From Chryseobacterium sp. Leaf394 (GTDB lineage Bacteria; Bacteroidota; Bacteroidia; Flavobacteriales; Weeksellaceae): DNA of 64,000 nt. Each line of letters opens with the position of its first letter. The first letter of the stretch is position 1. Shown here piece by piece: positions 8,944 through 17,643 of this stretch. The notes under the pieces are model-generated. The model saw only the letters and a list, made by a program, of their open reading frames with translations, searched no databases and had not been told where the DNA came from. The stretch spans positions 1,847,447 through 1,911,446 of the forward strand of contig NZ_LMQH01000011.1 of assembly GCF_001424105.1 (NCBI RefSeq), read 5' to 3'. The position numbers and the translations under genes were made by a program.

Positions 8944-11520
8944 CTAATTCTCTCCCTCCTGAAACAGATCACCGATCGTTCCGCCTTCATCATCCGAAGA
9001 TGGTGTAAAATCTGGCTCTTCATAAACTTCGGGTTCCTCTTCTACAGGCTCAGGAGTAGTGATATTGATTGTTTTCACTTTAAATTTCGTAAACTGATTT
9101 CCAATAGCTTTAATACCTTTCACCGAAATAAATTCGTCGATGTTTATTATTTCAGGGTCACGGTCTTTTCCTTTGTCTTTGGCAAAAATAATTTCAGCTG
9201 TTGCTCCGTTGCTCACGATGATGTTTTCGATAAACGACTTCGGATGTTCCGACGGCATAAAAGTCTGCACGTTGGTATTGTTTTCAAACAAAAATCTTTT
9301 AATGAAATACATATCCTTATCGCCATCGTAATAGATGCAGGTTACCGGCTGCTCGGGTTTCCATTTTTCTAAAACTAAATATTGATCATCAAAACGGTTC
9401 CCGAGGTCAAATGAAACTAATTTGGCTTCACCGTTGGTATTGACTGTCAGAATTTTATCATCACCTTTAAAGTTTCCAAGGAAAGTTCCTCTCACATCGG
9501 CATTCAGTCTTCTCACGGTATCATCGTACCATATTTTCCTCGGAGCCAGTGTAGAAACACCTTCTTCCTTTAAATCCACTTTTTTTATGGAATATTTTGT
9601 GACCAGATTTCCTTTTGAATCTCTTCCTTTAATGGCAAGTTCAGAGAAATCGATATCCATTTTATTTTTTCTGATTCTCGGGTTTGGTTTGAGCAAAACA
9701 CTTACCGTTTCTGCCTCACCGTTAGGATTTGCCGAAAAATAAAGGGTTTCTGAGAATTTTTTATCTGAAGCTAAAGGATAATCGGTATTTCGCGTCACAC
9801 CGGTTACAGAAAAACGTTTCATGTAGTATGGACCTTCCCTGCCCTCACGGTAAATCATGTTGTAGACTGTGCGCTTGTCATTTTTCTTCCAGATAGCGAC
9901 ATGGAGAATATCTTTTCCGATAAAAGTTTTAGGCTCTACTTTCACAACTTTCATACTTCCGTCTTTTCTGAAAGTGATGATATCGTCAATATCTGAACAG
10001 TCGAATAAGTACTGATCTTTTTTGAGTGAAGTTCCGATAAAACCTTCTTCAAAATTGGCGTAGAATTTCTCGTTCGCTACCGCAACTTTCGTGGCATCAA
10101 TCGTGTCGAAAATTCTGAGTTCAGTTCTTCGTTCTCTGCCTTTTCCGTATTTTTTCTGGATATTTAAATAATAATCAATTGCATACTGCACCAAATTGGC
10201 AAGATTAAATCTTACCTGCTCAATTTTGCCTTCAAGTGCGGCAATATTTTCTTTGAATTTATCTAAATCGAATCTGGAAATTCTTTTAATTCTGATTTCC
10301 GTTAATCTTAAAATATCTTCCTGCGTCACAGCTCTCAAAAGGTGTGCTGTGTGGGGCTTTAAGCCATCATCAATCGTTTGTAGAACGTCTTCCCAGGTTT
10401 CAACCTCTTCGATATCGTGGTAGATTCTGTTTTCAATAAAAATCCTTTCCAGTGAAGAAAAATGCCAGCTTTCCTGCAATTCGTGAAGTTCTATTTCAAG
10501 TTCTTTTTTCAGGAGAGAAACGGTGTGATCGGTATTCATTCTCAGAATTTCCGAAACATTTAAAAACATCGGTTTGTCACCTACAATCACGCAGGCATTT
10601 GGAGAAATCGTGACCTGACAGTCGGTGAATGCGTATAAAGCATCAATCGTTTTGTCGGGCGAAACATCGTTGTGAAGATGAATTAAAATCTCAACTTTAT
10701 CCGATGTATTGTCTTCAATTTTTTTGATCTTAATCTTTCCTCTTTCATTGGCTTTCAGGATGGAATCTATAAGATCTGATGTATTTTTTGAGAAAGGGAT
10801 CTCTGTAATAACCAAAGTATTTTTATCGCTTTGGGAAATTTTGGCTCTGGCTCTTACTTTTCCACCTCTGTGACCGTCGTTGTATTCGGAAACATCAAGA
10901 AATCCGGCTGTAAGGAAATCCGGGAAAATCTCAAACTTTTTTCCTTTCAGATAAGCTACCGAAGCGTTGATTAATTCATTAAAGTTATGCGGAAGAATTT
11001 TGGTGGAAAGTCCAACCCCGATTCCTTCAACACCCTGAGCTAAAAGCAACGGGAATTTTACAGGTAAATCAACAGGTTCATTATTTCTTCCGTCGTAAGA
11101 TTTAGACCAGACTGTAGTTTTGGGATTAAAGACCACTTCGAGAGCGAAAGGAGTAAGTCTTGCTTCAATATATCTTGCTGCGGCCGCAGAATCTCCTGTG
11201 TAAATATTTCCCCAGTTTCCCTGTGTATCGATCAGCAGTTCTCTCTGACCAATCCCCACCATCGCGTCGGTAATGGAAGCATCACCGTGTGGGTGGTACT
11301 TCATCGTATTTCCAACAATGTTGGCTACTTTGTTGTATCTGCCGTCTTCCAGCTCACGCATGGAGTGCATGATTCTTCGCTGTACAGGTTTAAAACCATC
11401 AAAGACAGAGGGTATCGCTCTGTCTAAAATTACATAAGATGCATAATCGAGAAACCAGTCTTTATAGAGTCCTGAAACTTTCTTCAGGCTTTCACTTTCG
11501 TGAGAGTATTCTTCATTCAT
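8944..11520 (-). CDS. parC: DNA topoisomerase IV subunit A
   Basis: Subunit A (858 residues) carries the DNA cleavage and religation activity used for chromosome decatenation. The winged-helix core shows DGFKPVQRRIMHSM (41-54), HPHGDASITDAM (76-87) and the catalytic tyrosine Y117 in AAARYIEARL. The C-terminal half has the degenerate beta-pinwheel blades expected for topoisomerase IV, without a GyrA box. The last 60 residues form an acidic tail. Pairing with the adjacent ATPase subunit gene, and the Bacteroidota-type parE length, support ParC over GyrA. At the position of the E. coli ParC quinolone residue S80 the protein has Ala81. It overlaps the preceding membrane-protein gene by 8 bases. 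Confidence 0.95.
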   Translation of the reverse strand: MNEEYSHESESLKKVSGLYKDWFLDYASYVILDRAIPSVFDGFKPVQRRIMHSMRELEDGRYNKVANIVGNTMKYHPHGDASITDAMVGIGQRELLIDTQGNWGNIYTGDSAAAARYIEARLTPFALEVVFNPKTTVWSKSYDGRNNEPVDLPVKFPLLLAQGVEGIGVGLSTKILPHNFNELINASVAYLKGKKFEIFPDFLTAGFLDVSEYNDGHRGGKVRARAKISQSDKNTLVITEIPFSKNTSDLIDSILKANERGKIKIKKIEDNTSDKVEILIHLHNDVSPDKTIDALYAFTDCQVTISPNACVIVGDKPMFLNVSEILRMNTDHTVSLLKKELEIELHELQESWHFSSLERIFIENRIYHDIEEVETWEDVLQTIDDGLKPHTAHLLRAVTQEDILRLTEIRIKRISRFDLDKFKENIAALEGKIEQVRFNLANLVQYAIDYYLNIQKKYGKGRERRTELRIFDTIDATKVAVANEKFYANFEEGFIGTSLKKDQYLFDCSDIDDIITFRKDGSMKVVKVEPKTFIGKDILHVAIWKKNDKRTVYNMIYREGREGPYYMKRFSVTGVTRNTDYPLASDKKFSETLYFSANPNGEAETVSVLLKPNPRIRKNKMDIDFSELAIKGRDSKGNLVTKYSIKKVDLKEEGVSTLAPRKIWYDDTVRRLNADVRGTFLGNFKGDDKILTVNTNGEAKLVSFDLGNRFDDQYLVLEKWKPEQPVTCIYYDGDKDMYFIKRFLFENNTNVQTFMPSEHPKSFIENIIVSNGATAEIIFAKDKGKDRDPEIINIDEFISVKGIKAIGNQFTKFKVKTINITTPEPVEEEPEVYEEPDFTPSSDDEGGTIGDLFQEGEN

Positions 11521-11992
11521 TATTTACTTTCTCCTTATTGTTTTTGATCACTTTGTTGAGTGAAAATTTCAGATCATTTAGCTCTTTCCCTGAAAGGTAA
11601 GAAATTTCGTATTTTAAGATGGTATTGCCGCTTTTGCTGTTGATGGTGATGTACAGTCTTTTAAAAAAAAGAAAAGTAAAAGTCTCGAACTTCACAAATT
11701 TATATTTTGGAAATTCATCGCTCAGCGGCGTGCTCATGAACGGTACAATATTCCTGTTTCTGAAATGCAATGCTTCACCATCGCTGTCATACTCAAAAAT
11801 CTGTCTTCCGTTGAGATAAAAAATAATGATCATCATGGCGGGTACAGCTATGAAAAGATATGCCTCCATACCGAGCAGCTGAAAACGCATTTCTTCGGCA
11901 AAGAAGGCCAAAATTCCCATCACCAGAAACATTATCAATGCGGTGTTTATAAAGTTGTAAAGCGGTGCTTTACGTTTATTACTGAGTCTCAT
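11513..11992 (-). CDS. Membrane protein with PH-like domain between parE and parC, function unknown
   Basis: The 159-residue protein has two adjacent transmembrane helices (about 13-30 and 40-60). They are followed by a basic, beta-rich soluble region that reads GRQIFEYDSDGEALHFRN and then GNTILKYEISYLSG, an arrangement resembling bacterial PH-like membrane proteins. I do not recognise a named family with confidence. It starts 26 bases after parE, and its 3' end overlaps the start of parC by 8 bases, so translation of parC is likely coupled to it. Its position inside the topoisomerase IV operon is the only functional clue. Confidence 0.75.
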   Translation of the reverse strand: MRLSNKRKAPLYNFINTALIMFLVMGILAFFAEEMRFQLLGMEAYLFIAVPAMMIIIFYLNGRQIFEYDSDGEALHFRNRNIVPFMSTPLSDEFPKYKFVKFETFTFLFFKRLYITINSKSGNTILKYEISYLSGKELNDLKFSLNKVIKNNKEKVNNE

Positions 11993-12018
11993 TTTAATTT
12001 CAGAATTCGTGTTTAGTT

Positions 12019-13917
12019 TTATATAGCTTCAGAAATGATCTCTTTTTTATCTATTTCTGAATCATCTTCTACTACAAGGTTTTCAAGTATAAAAGTCTGT
12101 CTGTCAGGTGTATTTTTCCCCATGTAAAATTCCAGAAGCTGATCGATTGTCTGATCTTTTCCGAGTACAACAGGCTCCAGGCGGATGTCTTTTCCGATAA
12201 AATTTTTAAATTCATCAGGTGAAATTTCTCCTAAACCTTTAAATCTCGTGATTTCCGGATTCTTTCCTAATTCGTTCAGTGCTTTTACCCTTTCCAGTTC
12301 AGAATAACAGTATCTCGTTTCTTTTTTGTTTCGCACTCTGAAAAGTGGAGTCTGAAGAATGTATAAATGTCCGTTTTTAATGACATCAGGGAAAAACTGA
12401 AGGAAAAAAGTAATCATCAGCAGTCTGATGTGCATTCCGTCTACATCGGCATCGGTAGCAATAATCACCTGGTTGTATCTGAGGTCTTCAAGACTTTCTT
12501 CAATATTTAAAGCAGCCTGAAGAAGGTTAAATTCTTCATTTTCGTACACTACTTTTTTGGTCAGACCGTAGCAGTTTAAGGGCTTTCCTTTCAATGAAAA
12601 TACTGCCTGAGTTTCTACATCTCTTGATTTTGTAATCGATCCGGAAGCAGAATCACCTTCGGTAATAAAGATTTGGGTTTCGGCTTTTCTTTCGGCTTTC
12701 TGGTCGTTGTAATGCTGTCTGCAGTCGCGGAGTTTTTTGTTGTGGAGCGAAACTTTTTTTGCTCTTTCACGTGCAAGCTTCTGAATTCCTGAAAGTTCTT
12801 TTCTCTCTCTTTCAGAAATTAATATTTTGCGTTGGAGAGCCTCGGCGATTTCAGGATTTTTATGAAGATAATTATCGAGTTTATTTTTTAAATAATTGAT
12901 AACGAAAGTCTTAATCGTCTCCAGTTCTTTACCATCCTTGTCCTGCCCCATCGTAGCAGATCCCAGTTTCGTTTTGGTCTGAGATTCGAAAACAGGATTC
13001 CCAACATTAATGTAAACCGCTCCGATAATGGCTTTTCTGATATCGGTAGCTTCAAAATTTTTATTGAAAAACTCACGAATTGTTTTCACATACGCTTCTT
13101 TAAAAGCATTCAAATGCGTTCCACCTTGCGAAGTATATTGTCCGTTAACAAAAGAAAAGTAAGTTTCAGACTGCGATTTATCTGAATGGGTAATCGCCAG
13201 TTCCATATCTTCATCTTTGATATGAATGATCGGATAAACGATTTCGCCGTCAATTTCCTCTTCCAATAAGTCTTTCAGACCATTCTGAGATTCATAAACT
13301 TCACCGTTGAAATATATTTTTAAACCTAAATTAAGGTAGGTGTAATTCCTAAGCATTTTTGCAACATATTCATTTCTGAATTTGAAGTTGATAAAAATGC
13401 TTTCGTCCGGCAGAAAAGTAATTTCTGTACCGTTTCTTTCAGAAGTTTCGGCTTCGTCATGAAGAATATCCAGTCTTCCTTCGCGGAATTCGGCGATTCT
13501 CATTTTGCCTTCTCTTACCGATTTCACTTTGAAATAAGTCGACAGAAAGTTGACTGCCTTTGTACCGACACCATTAAGACCGATAGATTTTTTGAAGGCG
13601 CCATCATCATATTTTCCACCGGTATTCATGATGGAAACTACATCAACAATTTTCCCCAAAGGAATTCCACGGCCGTAATCACGTACGGTTACAGTGCCAT
13701 CCTTGATTTTTACATCAATTCTTTTCCCGGCCTTCATTCTGAATTCATCGATGGAATTATCGAGAACTTCTTTCAGCAAAATATAGATACCATCATCCAC
13801 AGATGAGCCGTCTCCCAGCTTCCCGATGTACATTCCGGGTCTTAGGCGCACGTGCTCTCTGGGCTCGAGAGTCCGGATATTTCCTTCGTTATAATTCGAC
13901 TGTAAATCTTGTGACAT
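12019..13917 (-). CDS. parE: DNA topoisomerase IV subunit B
   Basis: The ATPase subunit (632 residues) has the GHKL domain ([11 protein letters not shown] near 49-59; [18 protein letters not shown]), the transducer domain with its lysine loop QTKTKLGS, and a TOPRIM domain with EGDSA and DADVDGMHI, followed by the C-terminal LKGKPLN and [10 protein letters not shown] motifs. It drives strand passage with ParC in chromosome segregation. It is the first gene of the parE - membrane protein - parC run. An exact minus-strand TATTTTTG box at 13939-13946 places transcription start about 17 bases before this ATG. Confidence 0.95.
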   Translation of the reverse strand: MSQDLQSNYNEGNIRTLEPREHVRLRPGMYIGKLGDGSSVDDGIYILLKEVLDNSIDEFRMKAGKRIDVKIKDGTVTVRDYGRGIPLGKIVDVVSIMNTGGKYDDGAFKKSIGLNGVGTKAVNFLSTYFKVKSVREGKMRIAEFREGRLDILHDEAETSERNGTEITFLPDESIFINFKFRNEYVAKMLRNYTYLNLGLKIYFNGEVYESQNGLKDLLEEEIDGEIVYPIIHIKDEDMELAITHSDKSQSETYFSFVNGQYTSQGGTHLNAFKEAYVKTIREFFNKNFEATDIRKAIIGAVYINVGNPVFESQTKTKLGSATMGQDKDGKELETIKTFVINYLKNKLDNYLHKNPEIAEALQRKILISERERKELSGIQKLARERAKKVSLHNKKLRDCRQHYNDQKAERKAETQIFITEGDSASGSITKSRDVETQAVFSLKGKPLNCYGLTKKVVYENEEFNLLQAALNIEESLEDLRYNQVIIATDADVDGMHIRLLMITFFLQFFPDVIKNGHLYILQTPLFRVRNKKETRYCYSELERVKALNELGKNPEITRFKGLGEISPDEFKNFIGKDIRLEPVVLGKDQTIDQLLEFYMGKNTPDRQTFILENLVVEDDSEIDKKEIISEAI

Positions 13918-13938
13918 ATATAAAAATCAGTAAACAGA

Positions 13939-13946
13939 CAAAAATA
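13939..13946 (-). promoter_or_regulatory. parE -7 box
   Basis: TATTTTTG on the minus strand, an exact TAnnTTTG match about 20 bases upstream of the parE start codon. Confidence 0.6.
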
Positions 13947-14110
13947 CGACATTGACCAAAAAAATCCGAATTTTTAAGTCATAATTTTCTATGATTTGTA
14001 AAAAATAACAAAAAAGGGTTATGTTTAAATTAAATTTAAAAACTCTGCTGAAATTAGCTGTAAGAATTTCTATTGAATAATTAAAACAGATAAAAAATTT
14101 GAAACTAAGC

Positions 14111-14140
14111 AAAAAAAAAGACGCAACTTTCAGTTACGCC
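14111..14140 (-). terminator. Rho-independent terminator of the AIM24-like gene
   Basis: On the minus strand GGCGTAAC and GTTGCGTC pair (two G-U) around the loop TGAAA, followed by nine T residues. It lies 27 bases beyond the stop of the gene at 14167-14934. Confidence 0.85.
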
Positions 14141-14166
14141 TTCACATATTTTTTCTGATAAAATAT

Positions 14167-14934
14167 TTACTCTAAAATACTTCCCAGACTGCCTAAAATT
14201 CCCCCTTCTTCTTTGCGGCCGCTTCCGAACTGCAAAATTTTTCCGGCAAGACGTGAAATGGGTAAAGTTTGAATCCAGACTTTTCCCGGACCTTTCAGCT
14301 GTGCAAAAAATAATCCCTCACCTCCGAATAAAGTATTTTTCACCCCGCCCACGAACTGAATATCGTAATCCACATTTTTTGTAAAGGCAACGATGCAGCC
14401 TGTGTCAATTTTCAGGATTTCGCCAGGCAGAAGTTCTTTTTCCATCACATGACCGCCACTGTGCACGAAAGTCATCCCGTCCCCTTCCAGTTTCTGCATA
14501 ATGAAACCTTCACCACCGAAAAGTCCGGTTCCCAGTTTTTTCTGAAACTCAATACCTACCGAAACCCCTTTTGCTGCGCAGAGAAAAGCATCTTTCTGAC
14601 AGATCACTTTTCCACCGAGCGCGTTCAGATCCAATGGAATGATCTTCCCTGAGTACGGTGCTGCAAAAGTCACCTGCTTTTTGGTCTTGTCAATGTTGGT
14701 AAATACGGTCATAAAAAGGTTTTCACCGGTCAGCATTCTCTTTCCGGCAGAAAAAAGTTTTCCCATCAAACCTTTCTCATTTCCGTCACCGAACATAGTT
14801 TCCATTTTTATCCCTTCCGTCATCATCATAAAACTGCCGGGTTCTGCGATAACGCTTTCCTGAGGATCAAGCTCGATTTCTACACACTGCATTTCTTCGC
14901 CGTGAATTCTGTAGTCAATTTCGTGATTGTTCAT
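14167..14934 (-). CDS. AIM24/TIGR00266 family protein
   Basis: The 255-residue protein is typical of the TIGR00266 family, a glycine-rich double beta-prism (TRAP-like) fold. Hallmarks are LDPQESVIAEPGSFMMM near residue 22, GEGFIMQKLEGDGMTFVHSGG in the middle (broken here as GEGFIMQKLEGDG and TFVHSGG) and GGVKNTLFGGEGLFFAQLKGPG in the C-terminal third, again a repeated strand pattern. Family members are soluble and their bacterial function is unsettled; the eukaryotic AIM24 relative is mitochondrial. It is divergent from the aminotransferase gene at 15016 and has its own terminator. Confidence 0.9.
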   Translation of the reverse strand: MNNHEIDYRIHGEEMQCVEIELDPQESVIAEPGSFMMMTEGIKMETMFGDGNEKGLMGKLFSAGKRMLTGENLFMTVFTNIDKTKKQVTFAAPYSGKIIPLDLNALGGKVICQKDAFLCAAKGVSVGIEFQKKLGTGLFGGEGFIMQKLEGDGMTFVHSGGHVMEKELLPGEILKIDTGCIVAFTKNVDYDIQFVGGVKNTLFGGEGLFFAQLKGPGKVWIQTLPISRLAGKILQFGSGRKEEGGILGSLGSILE

Positions 14935-15015
14935 GTTTAATTTTATTTGGTTAAATTTTTCTCTCTTTTATTTAAAAATGCCCTAATTTTAGATATTCAA
15001 ATTAAAAATTGCCCG

Positions 15016-16164
15016 ATGATACAACTTCCTTTATCTAAACTTTCCAATGTTGGAACCACCATTTTCAGCCAGATGACACAGCTTGCCAATGAAAACCAGG
15101 CGATTAATCTCTCGCAGGGCTTCCCGGATTTTCCGGCTGATCCCGAACTGCTCAGTCTGGTGGATCAATACATTAAAAAAGGATTTAATCAGTATGCACC
15201 GATGGGCGGAATGTTACCTTTAAAAGAAGAAATTGCAAAAAAAATAGAGAAATCCCATCAGGCAGTTTACCATCCAGACACAGAAATTACGGTTACTGCA
15301 GGAGGAACTCAGGCTATTTTCACAGCCATTGGAACTTTAGTAAAAGACGGTGACGAAGTGATTATTTTTGAACCCGCCTACGATTGCTACGAGCCAACTG
15401 TAGAGCTTTTCGGAGGAATTGTAAAGAGATTTAAAATGACCGCTCCCGATTATTCCATAGACTGGAATGAGGTGAAAAAACTGGTTTCCGATAAAACAAA
15501 ACTGATTATTTTAAACAATCCCAACAATCCGGCAGGTAAGATTTTGAATGAAAAAGATCTTCAGGAACTGATTTCTATCGTAAGGGGAACTTCGATTTTT
15601 ATTTTGAGCGATGAAGTGTATGAAAACATCGTTTTCGACGGTAAACAACATTTGAGCGTCTGCAAATATCCCGAACTGAAAGAAAGAAGTTTTCTCGTCG
15701 CTTCATTTGGAAAACTTTTCCATGTCACAGGTTGGAAAATCGGTTATTGTGCCGCTCCGAAAAATCTGACAGATGAATTCAGAAAAGTGCATCAGTTCAA
15801 TGTTTTTTCAGTAAATACGCCGATACAGCTGGCATTTGCTGATTACATGAAAAATGAGGAAAATTATTTAAACCTCAGTCAGTTTTTTCAGCAAAAAAGG
15901 GATTTAATCCGAAACGGACTTTCAGGAACTTCATTTGAACTTTTGGATTGCGAAGGAACCTATTTTCAGGCTATTAAATATGATAAAATATCAGATAAAA
16001 AAGATCTGGATTTCGCACATGAACTTACTGTAAATCATAAAGTTGCCACCGTTCCTTTTTCTTCATTTTACAAAGATAAATTGAATGAAAATGTGATCAG
16101 ACTTTGTTTTGCCAAAAAAGATGAGACTTTGGAAAAGGCTTTGGAGAATTTAAGGAAAATTTAA
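15016..16164 (+). CDS. PLP-dependent methionine/kynurenine-type aminotransferase (fold type I)
   Basis: Starting at 15016 the protein has 382 residues and begins MIQLPLSKLSNVGTTIFSQM, the usual N-terminus of YbdL-like methionine aminotransferases. A longer reading from 14947 would add 23 hydrophobic residues with no family counterpart. Key features are INLSQGFPDFP, the substrate loop YAPMGG, TAGGTQAIF, NNPNNPAGKI and the PLP lysine in SFGKLFHVTGWKIGY. Such enzymes transaminate methionine, glutamine or aromatic amino acids, for instance in the last step of methionine salvage. Substrate choice between methionine and kynurenine cannot be made from the sequence. Confidence 0.88.
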   Translation: MIQLPLSKLSNVGTTIFSQMTQLANENQAINLSQGFPDFPADPELLSLVDQYIKKGFNQYAPMGGMLPLKEEIAKKIEKSHQAVYHPDTEITVTAGGTQAIFTAIGTLVKDGDEVIIFEPAYDCYEPTVELFGGIVKRFKMTAPDYSIDWNEVKKLVSDKTKLIILNNPNNPAGKILNEKDLQELISIVRGTSIFILSDEVYENIVFDGKQHLSVCKYPELKERSFLVASFGKLFHVTGWKIGYCAAPKNLTDEFRKVHQFNVFSVNTPIQLAFADYMKNEENYLNLSQFFQQKRDLIRNGLSGTSFELLDCEGTYFQAIKYDKISDKKDLDFAHELTVNHKVATVPFSSFYKDKLNENVIRLCFAKKDETLEKALENLRKI

Positions 16165-16189
16165 ATTCAAAATTGAATAACTTCTTAAA

Positions 16190-16213
16190 ATTTGTACGTA
16201 TTTTTGTACAAAT
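16190..16213 (+). promoter_or_regulatory. YefM/YoeB autoregulatory operator and promoter
   Basis: ATTTGTAC (16190-16197) and GTACAAAT (16206-16213) are perfect inverted arms. They contain one full TGTACA hexamer (16205-16210) and one partial TGTACG (16193-16198) with centres 12 bp apart. An exact -7 box TATTTTTG (16199-16206) lies between them. This copies the arrangement described for the E. coli yefM-yoeB operator. Confidence 0.75.
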
Positions 16214-16226
16214 AAAAATATATTTT

Positions 16227-16481
16227 ATGATTATCACTACGGTATCAGATTTTAGAAAAGATATCAAAAGCTATCTTGATAAGGTTGCAAAAAATTTTGA
16301 AACCCTGATTATCAATCGAGGGAAAGATTCAGGAATTGTGGTAATGTCGTTGGAAGAATATAATTCGCTTGTCGCCACCAATCACGAATTATCTTCAAGA
16401 ATAAATGAAAAACGCCTCGATGCTGCCATCGAAAAACTGAAAAATAAAAGTTCCTTTGAAAAGCAGTTAATTGAAGAGTGA
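16227..16481 (+). CDS. yefM: Antitoxin of the Phd/YefM family
   Basis: The 84-residue antitoxin begins MIITTVSDFRKDIKSYLDKV, the standard Phd/YefM N-terminus that dimerises and binds DNA, and ends in a charged helical tail that would wrap the toxin. The central RGKDSGIVVMSLEEYNSL is the conserved Phd motif. The upstream in-frame ATG at 16173 is rejected because the operator and -7 box lie between it and 16227. The stop codon shares its last base with the toxin ATG (TGATG), so the pair is translationally coupled. It should neutralise the toxin and repress the operon. Confidence 0.92.
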   Translation: MIITTVSDFRKDIKSYLDKVAKNFETLIINRGKDSGIVVMSLEEYNSLVATNHELSSRINEKRLDAAIEKLKNKSSFEKQLIEE

Positions 16482-16738
16482 TGAAGTACGTTTTTGTAGA
16501 TGAATCATGGGAAGATTACCTGTATTGGCAAAAAACCGACAGGAAAAAACTGAAACGAATCAATGATTTACTGAAAGATATTTCAAGAAATCCCTTCGAT
16601 GGAATTGGAAAACCAGAGCCTCTGAAACATAAATATTCAGGCTTTTGGTCCCGCCGAATCGACGATGAACACAGAATAATCTACCGGTATGAAGAAGATC
16701 AGATTCTGATTGCAAAATGCAGATTTCATTATGACTAG
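16481..16738 (+). CDS. yoeB: Txe/YoeB family ribosome-dependent mRNA interferase toxin
   Basis: Starting at the ATG at 16481 the toxin has 85 residues, the family size, and reads MKYVFVDESWEDYLYWQ from its first residue. The expected catalytic triad is visible as the Glu of KPEPLKH, the Arg of FWSRRIDDEHR and the His of CRFHYD at the C-terminus. YoeB cleaves mRNA in the ribosomal A site when released from YefM. A GTG three bases earlier is in frame but the ATG fits the family N-terminus and the coupled TGATG overlap. A bidirectional terminator follows eight bases after the stop codon. Confidence 0.93.
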   Translation: MKYVFVDESWEDYLYWQKTDRKKLKRINDLLKDISRNPFDGIGKPEPLKHKYSGFWSRRIDDEHRIIYRYEEDQILIAKCRFHYD

Positions 16739-16745
16739 CATAAAC

Positions 16746-16783
16746 AAAAAAGGCAGTTTCAATTTTCGAAACTGCCTTTTTTT
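16746..16783. terminator. Bidirectional terminator between yoeB and SDR gene
   Basis: Long stem aaaggcagtttc / gaaactgccttt with a 7-base loop, A tract before and T tract after, serving both convergent genes. Confidence 0.9.
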
Positions 16784-16787
16784 AAGT

Positions 16788-17552
16788 TTAGAAAAACATT
16801 CCTCCCGAAACTTCAATACGCTGAGCGGTAATCCATTTTGCATCTTCCGTGCAGAGGAAAGCGACTACTCCACCAATATCATCTGGCAGGCCTGCTCTTC
16901 CCAAAGCGGTATTATTAGAAACCATCGCATTCACATTTTCATCGTCTCTTGTTCTTCCACCACCGAAATCGGTCTCAATAGCACCCGGAGCCACAGCGTT
17001 GACTTTAATTTTTCTTGCTCCCAATTCCTTCGCCATATATTTACTCAATTGGTCGACGGCAGCTTTCATAGAGCCATAAACTGATGATCCCGGCATCGCA
17101 AATCTCGCCAGGCCTGACGAAAGATTGATGATTCCGCCACCGTCATTCATGAACGGTAAAAATTTCTGAGTCAGAAAGAAAACACCTTTGAAATGAATGT
17201 CTACCATATCATCCAGCTGATCTTCTGTAACATCTGCAATCAGCTGATACAAAGCAGTTCCGGCGTTATTGATTAAGAAATCAATGTTCCTGCTTCCTGT
17301 ATTTTCCTCAAGATGATCTCCCACATTTTGGATGAATTTGTCAAATGATTTTACGTCCTTCGTATTCAGTTGGTATGCAATCGCTTTTCTTCCTAAATTT
17401 TGAATTTCCGCAACGGTTTTGTCGGCTTCTTCTTTATGTGAATTGTAGGTAATGATAACGTCCAGACCTTTTTCTGCAATTTTCAATGCAGAATTTTTTC
17501 CTAATCCGCGGCTTCCGCCTGTTACTAAAGCAACTTTTGTACTTGTTTCCAT
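16788..17552 (-). CDS. SDR family NAD(P)-dependent oxidoreductase
   Basis: The 254-residue protein is a classical short-chain dehydrogenase. It has the cofactor motif TGGSRGLGKNSA (residues 11-22), NNAG in the middle, the catalytic Ser in INLSSG, and the catalytic YGSMK pair. The C-terminal AKWITAQRIEVSGGMFF is typical of 3-ketoacyl-ACP-reductase-like SDRs of unknown substrate. Downstream of an AraC regulator gene in the same orientation with a 91-base gap, it is probably the target of that regulator. Confidence 0.9.
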   Translation of the reverse strand: METSTKVALVTGGSRGLGKNSALKIAEKGLDVIITYNSHKEEADKTVAEIQNLGRKAIAYQLNTKDVKSFDKFIQNVGDHLEENTGSRNIDFLINNAGTALYQLIADVTEDQLDDMVDIHFKGVFFLTQKFLPFMNDGGGIINLSSGLARFAMPGSSVYGSMKAAVDQLSKYMAKELGARKIKVNAVAPGAIETDFGGGRTRDDENVNAMVSNNTALGRAGLPDDIGGVVAFLCTEDAKWITAQRIEVSGGMFF

Positions 17553-17643
17553 TTTTTTATTGATTGTTTTTGATGTTACAAAATTGAGACAATTTCAGCC
17601 AGAAATTTTTGTCTTAATCAAACCGAAATTTGCAAAATTCAAA

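Noticed and set aside
9140..10423. ORFs of 63-106 residues antisense to parC
   Set aside because: They lie wholly inside a strongly conserved gene and show no family features.
13927..14112. 61-codon ORF upstream of parE on the minus strand
   Set aside because: AT-driven hydrophobic composition, and it lies across the region holding the parE -7 box.
16173..16226. Upstream start for the antitoxin
   Set aside because: It would place the operator and -7 box inside the coding region and adds residues absent from the family.
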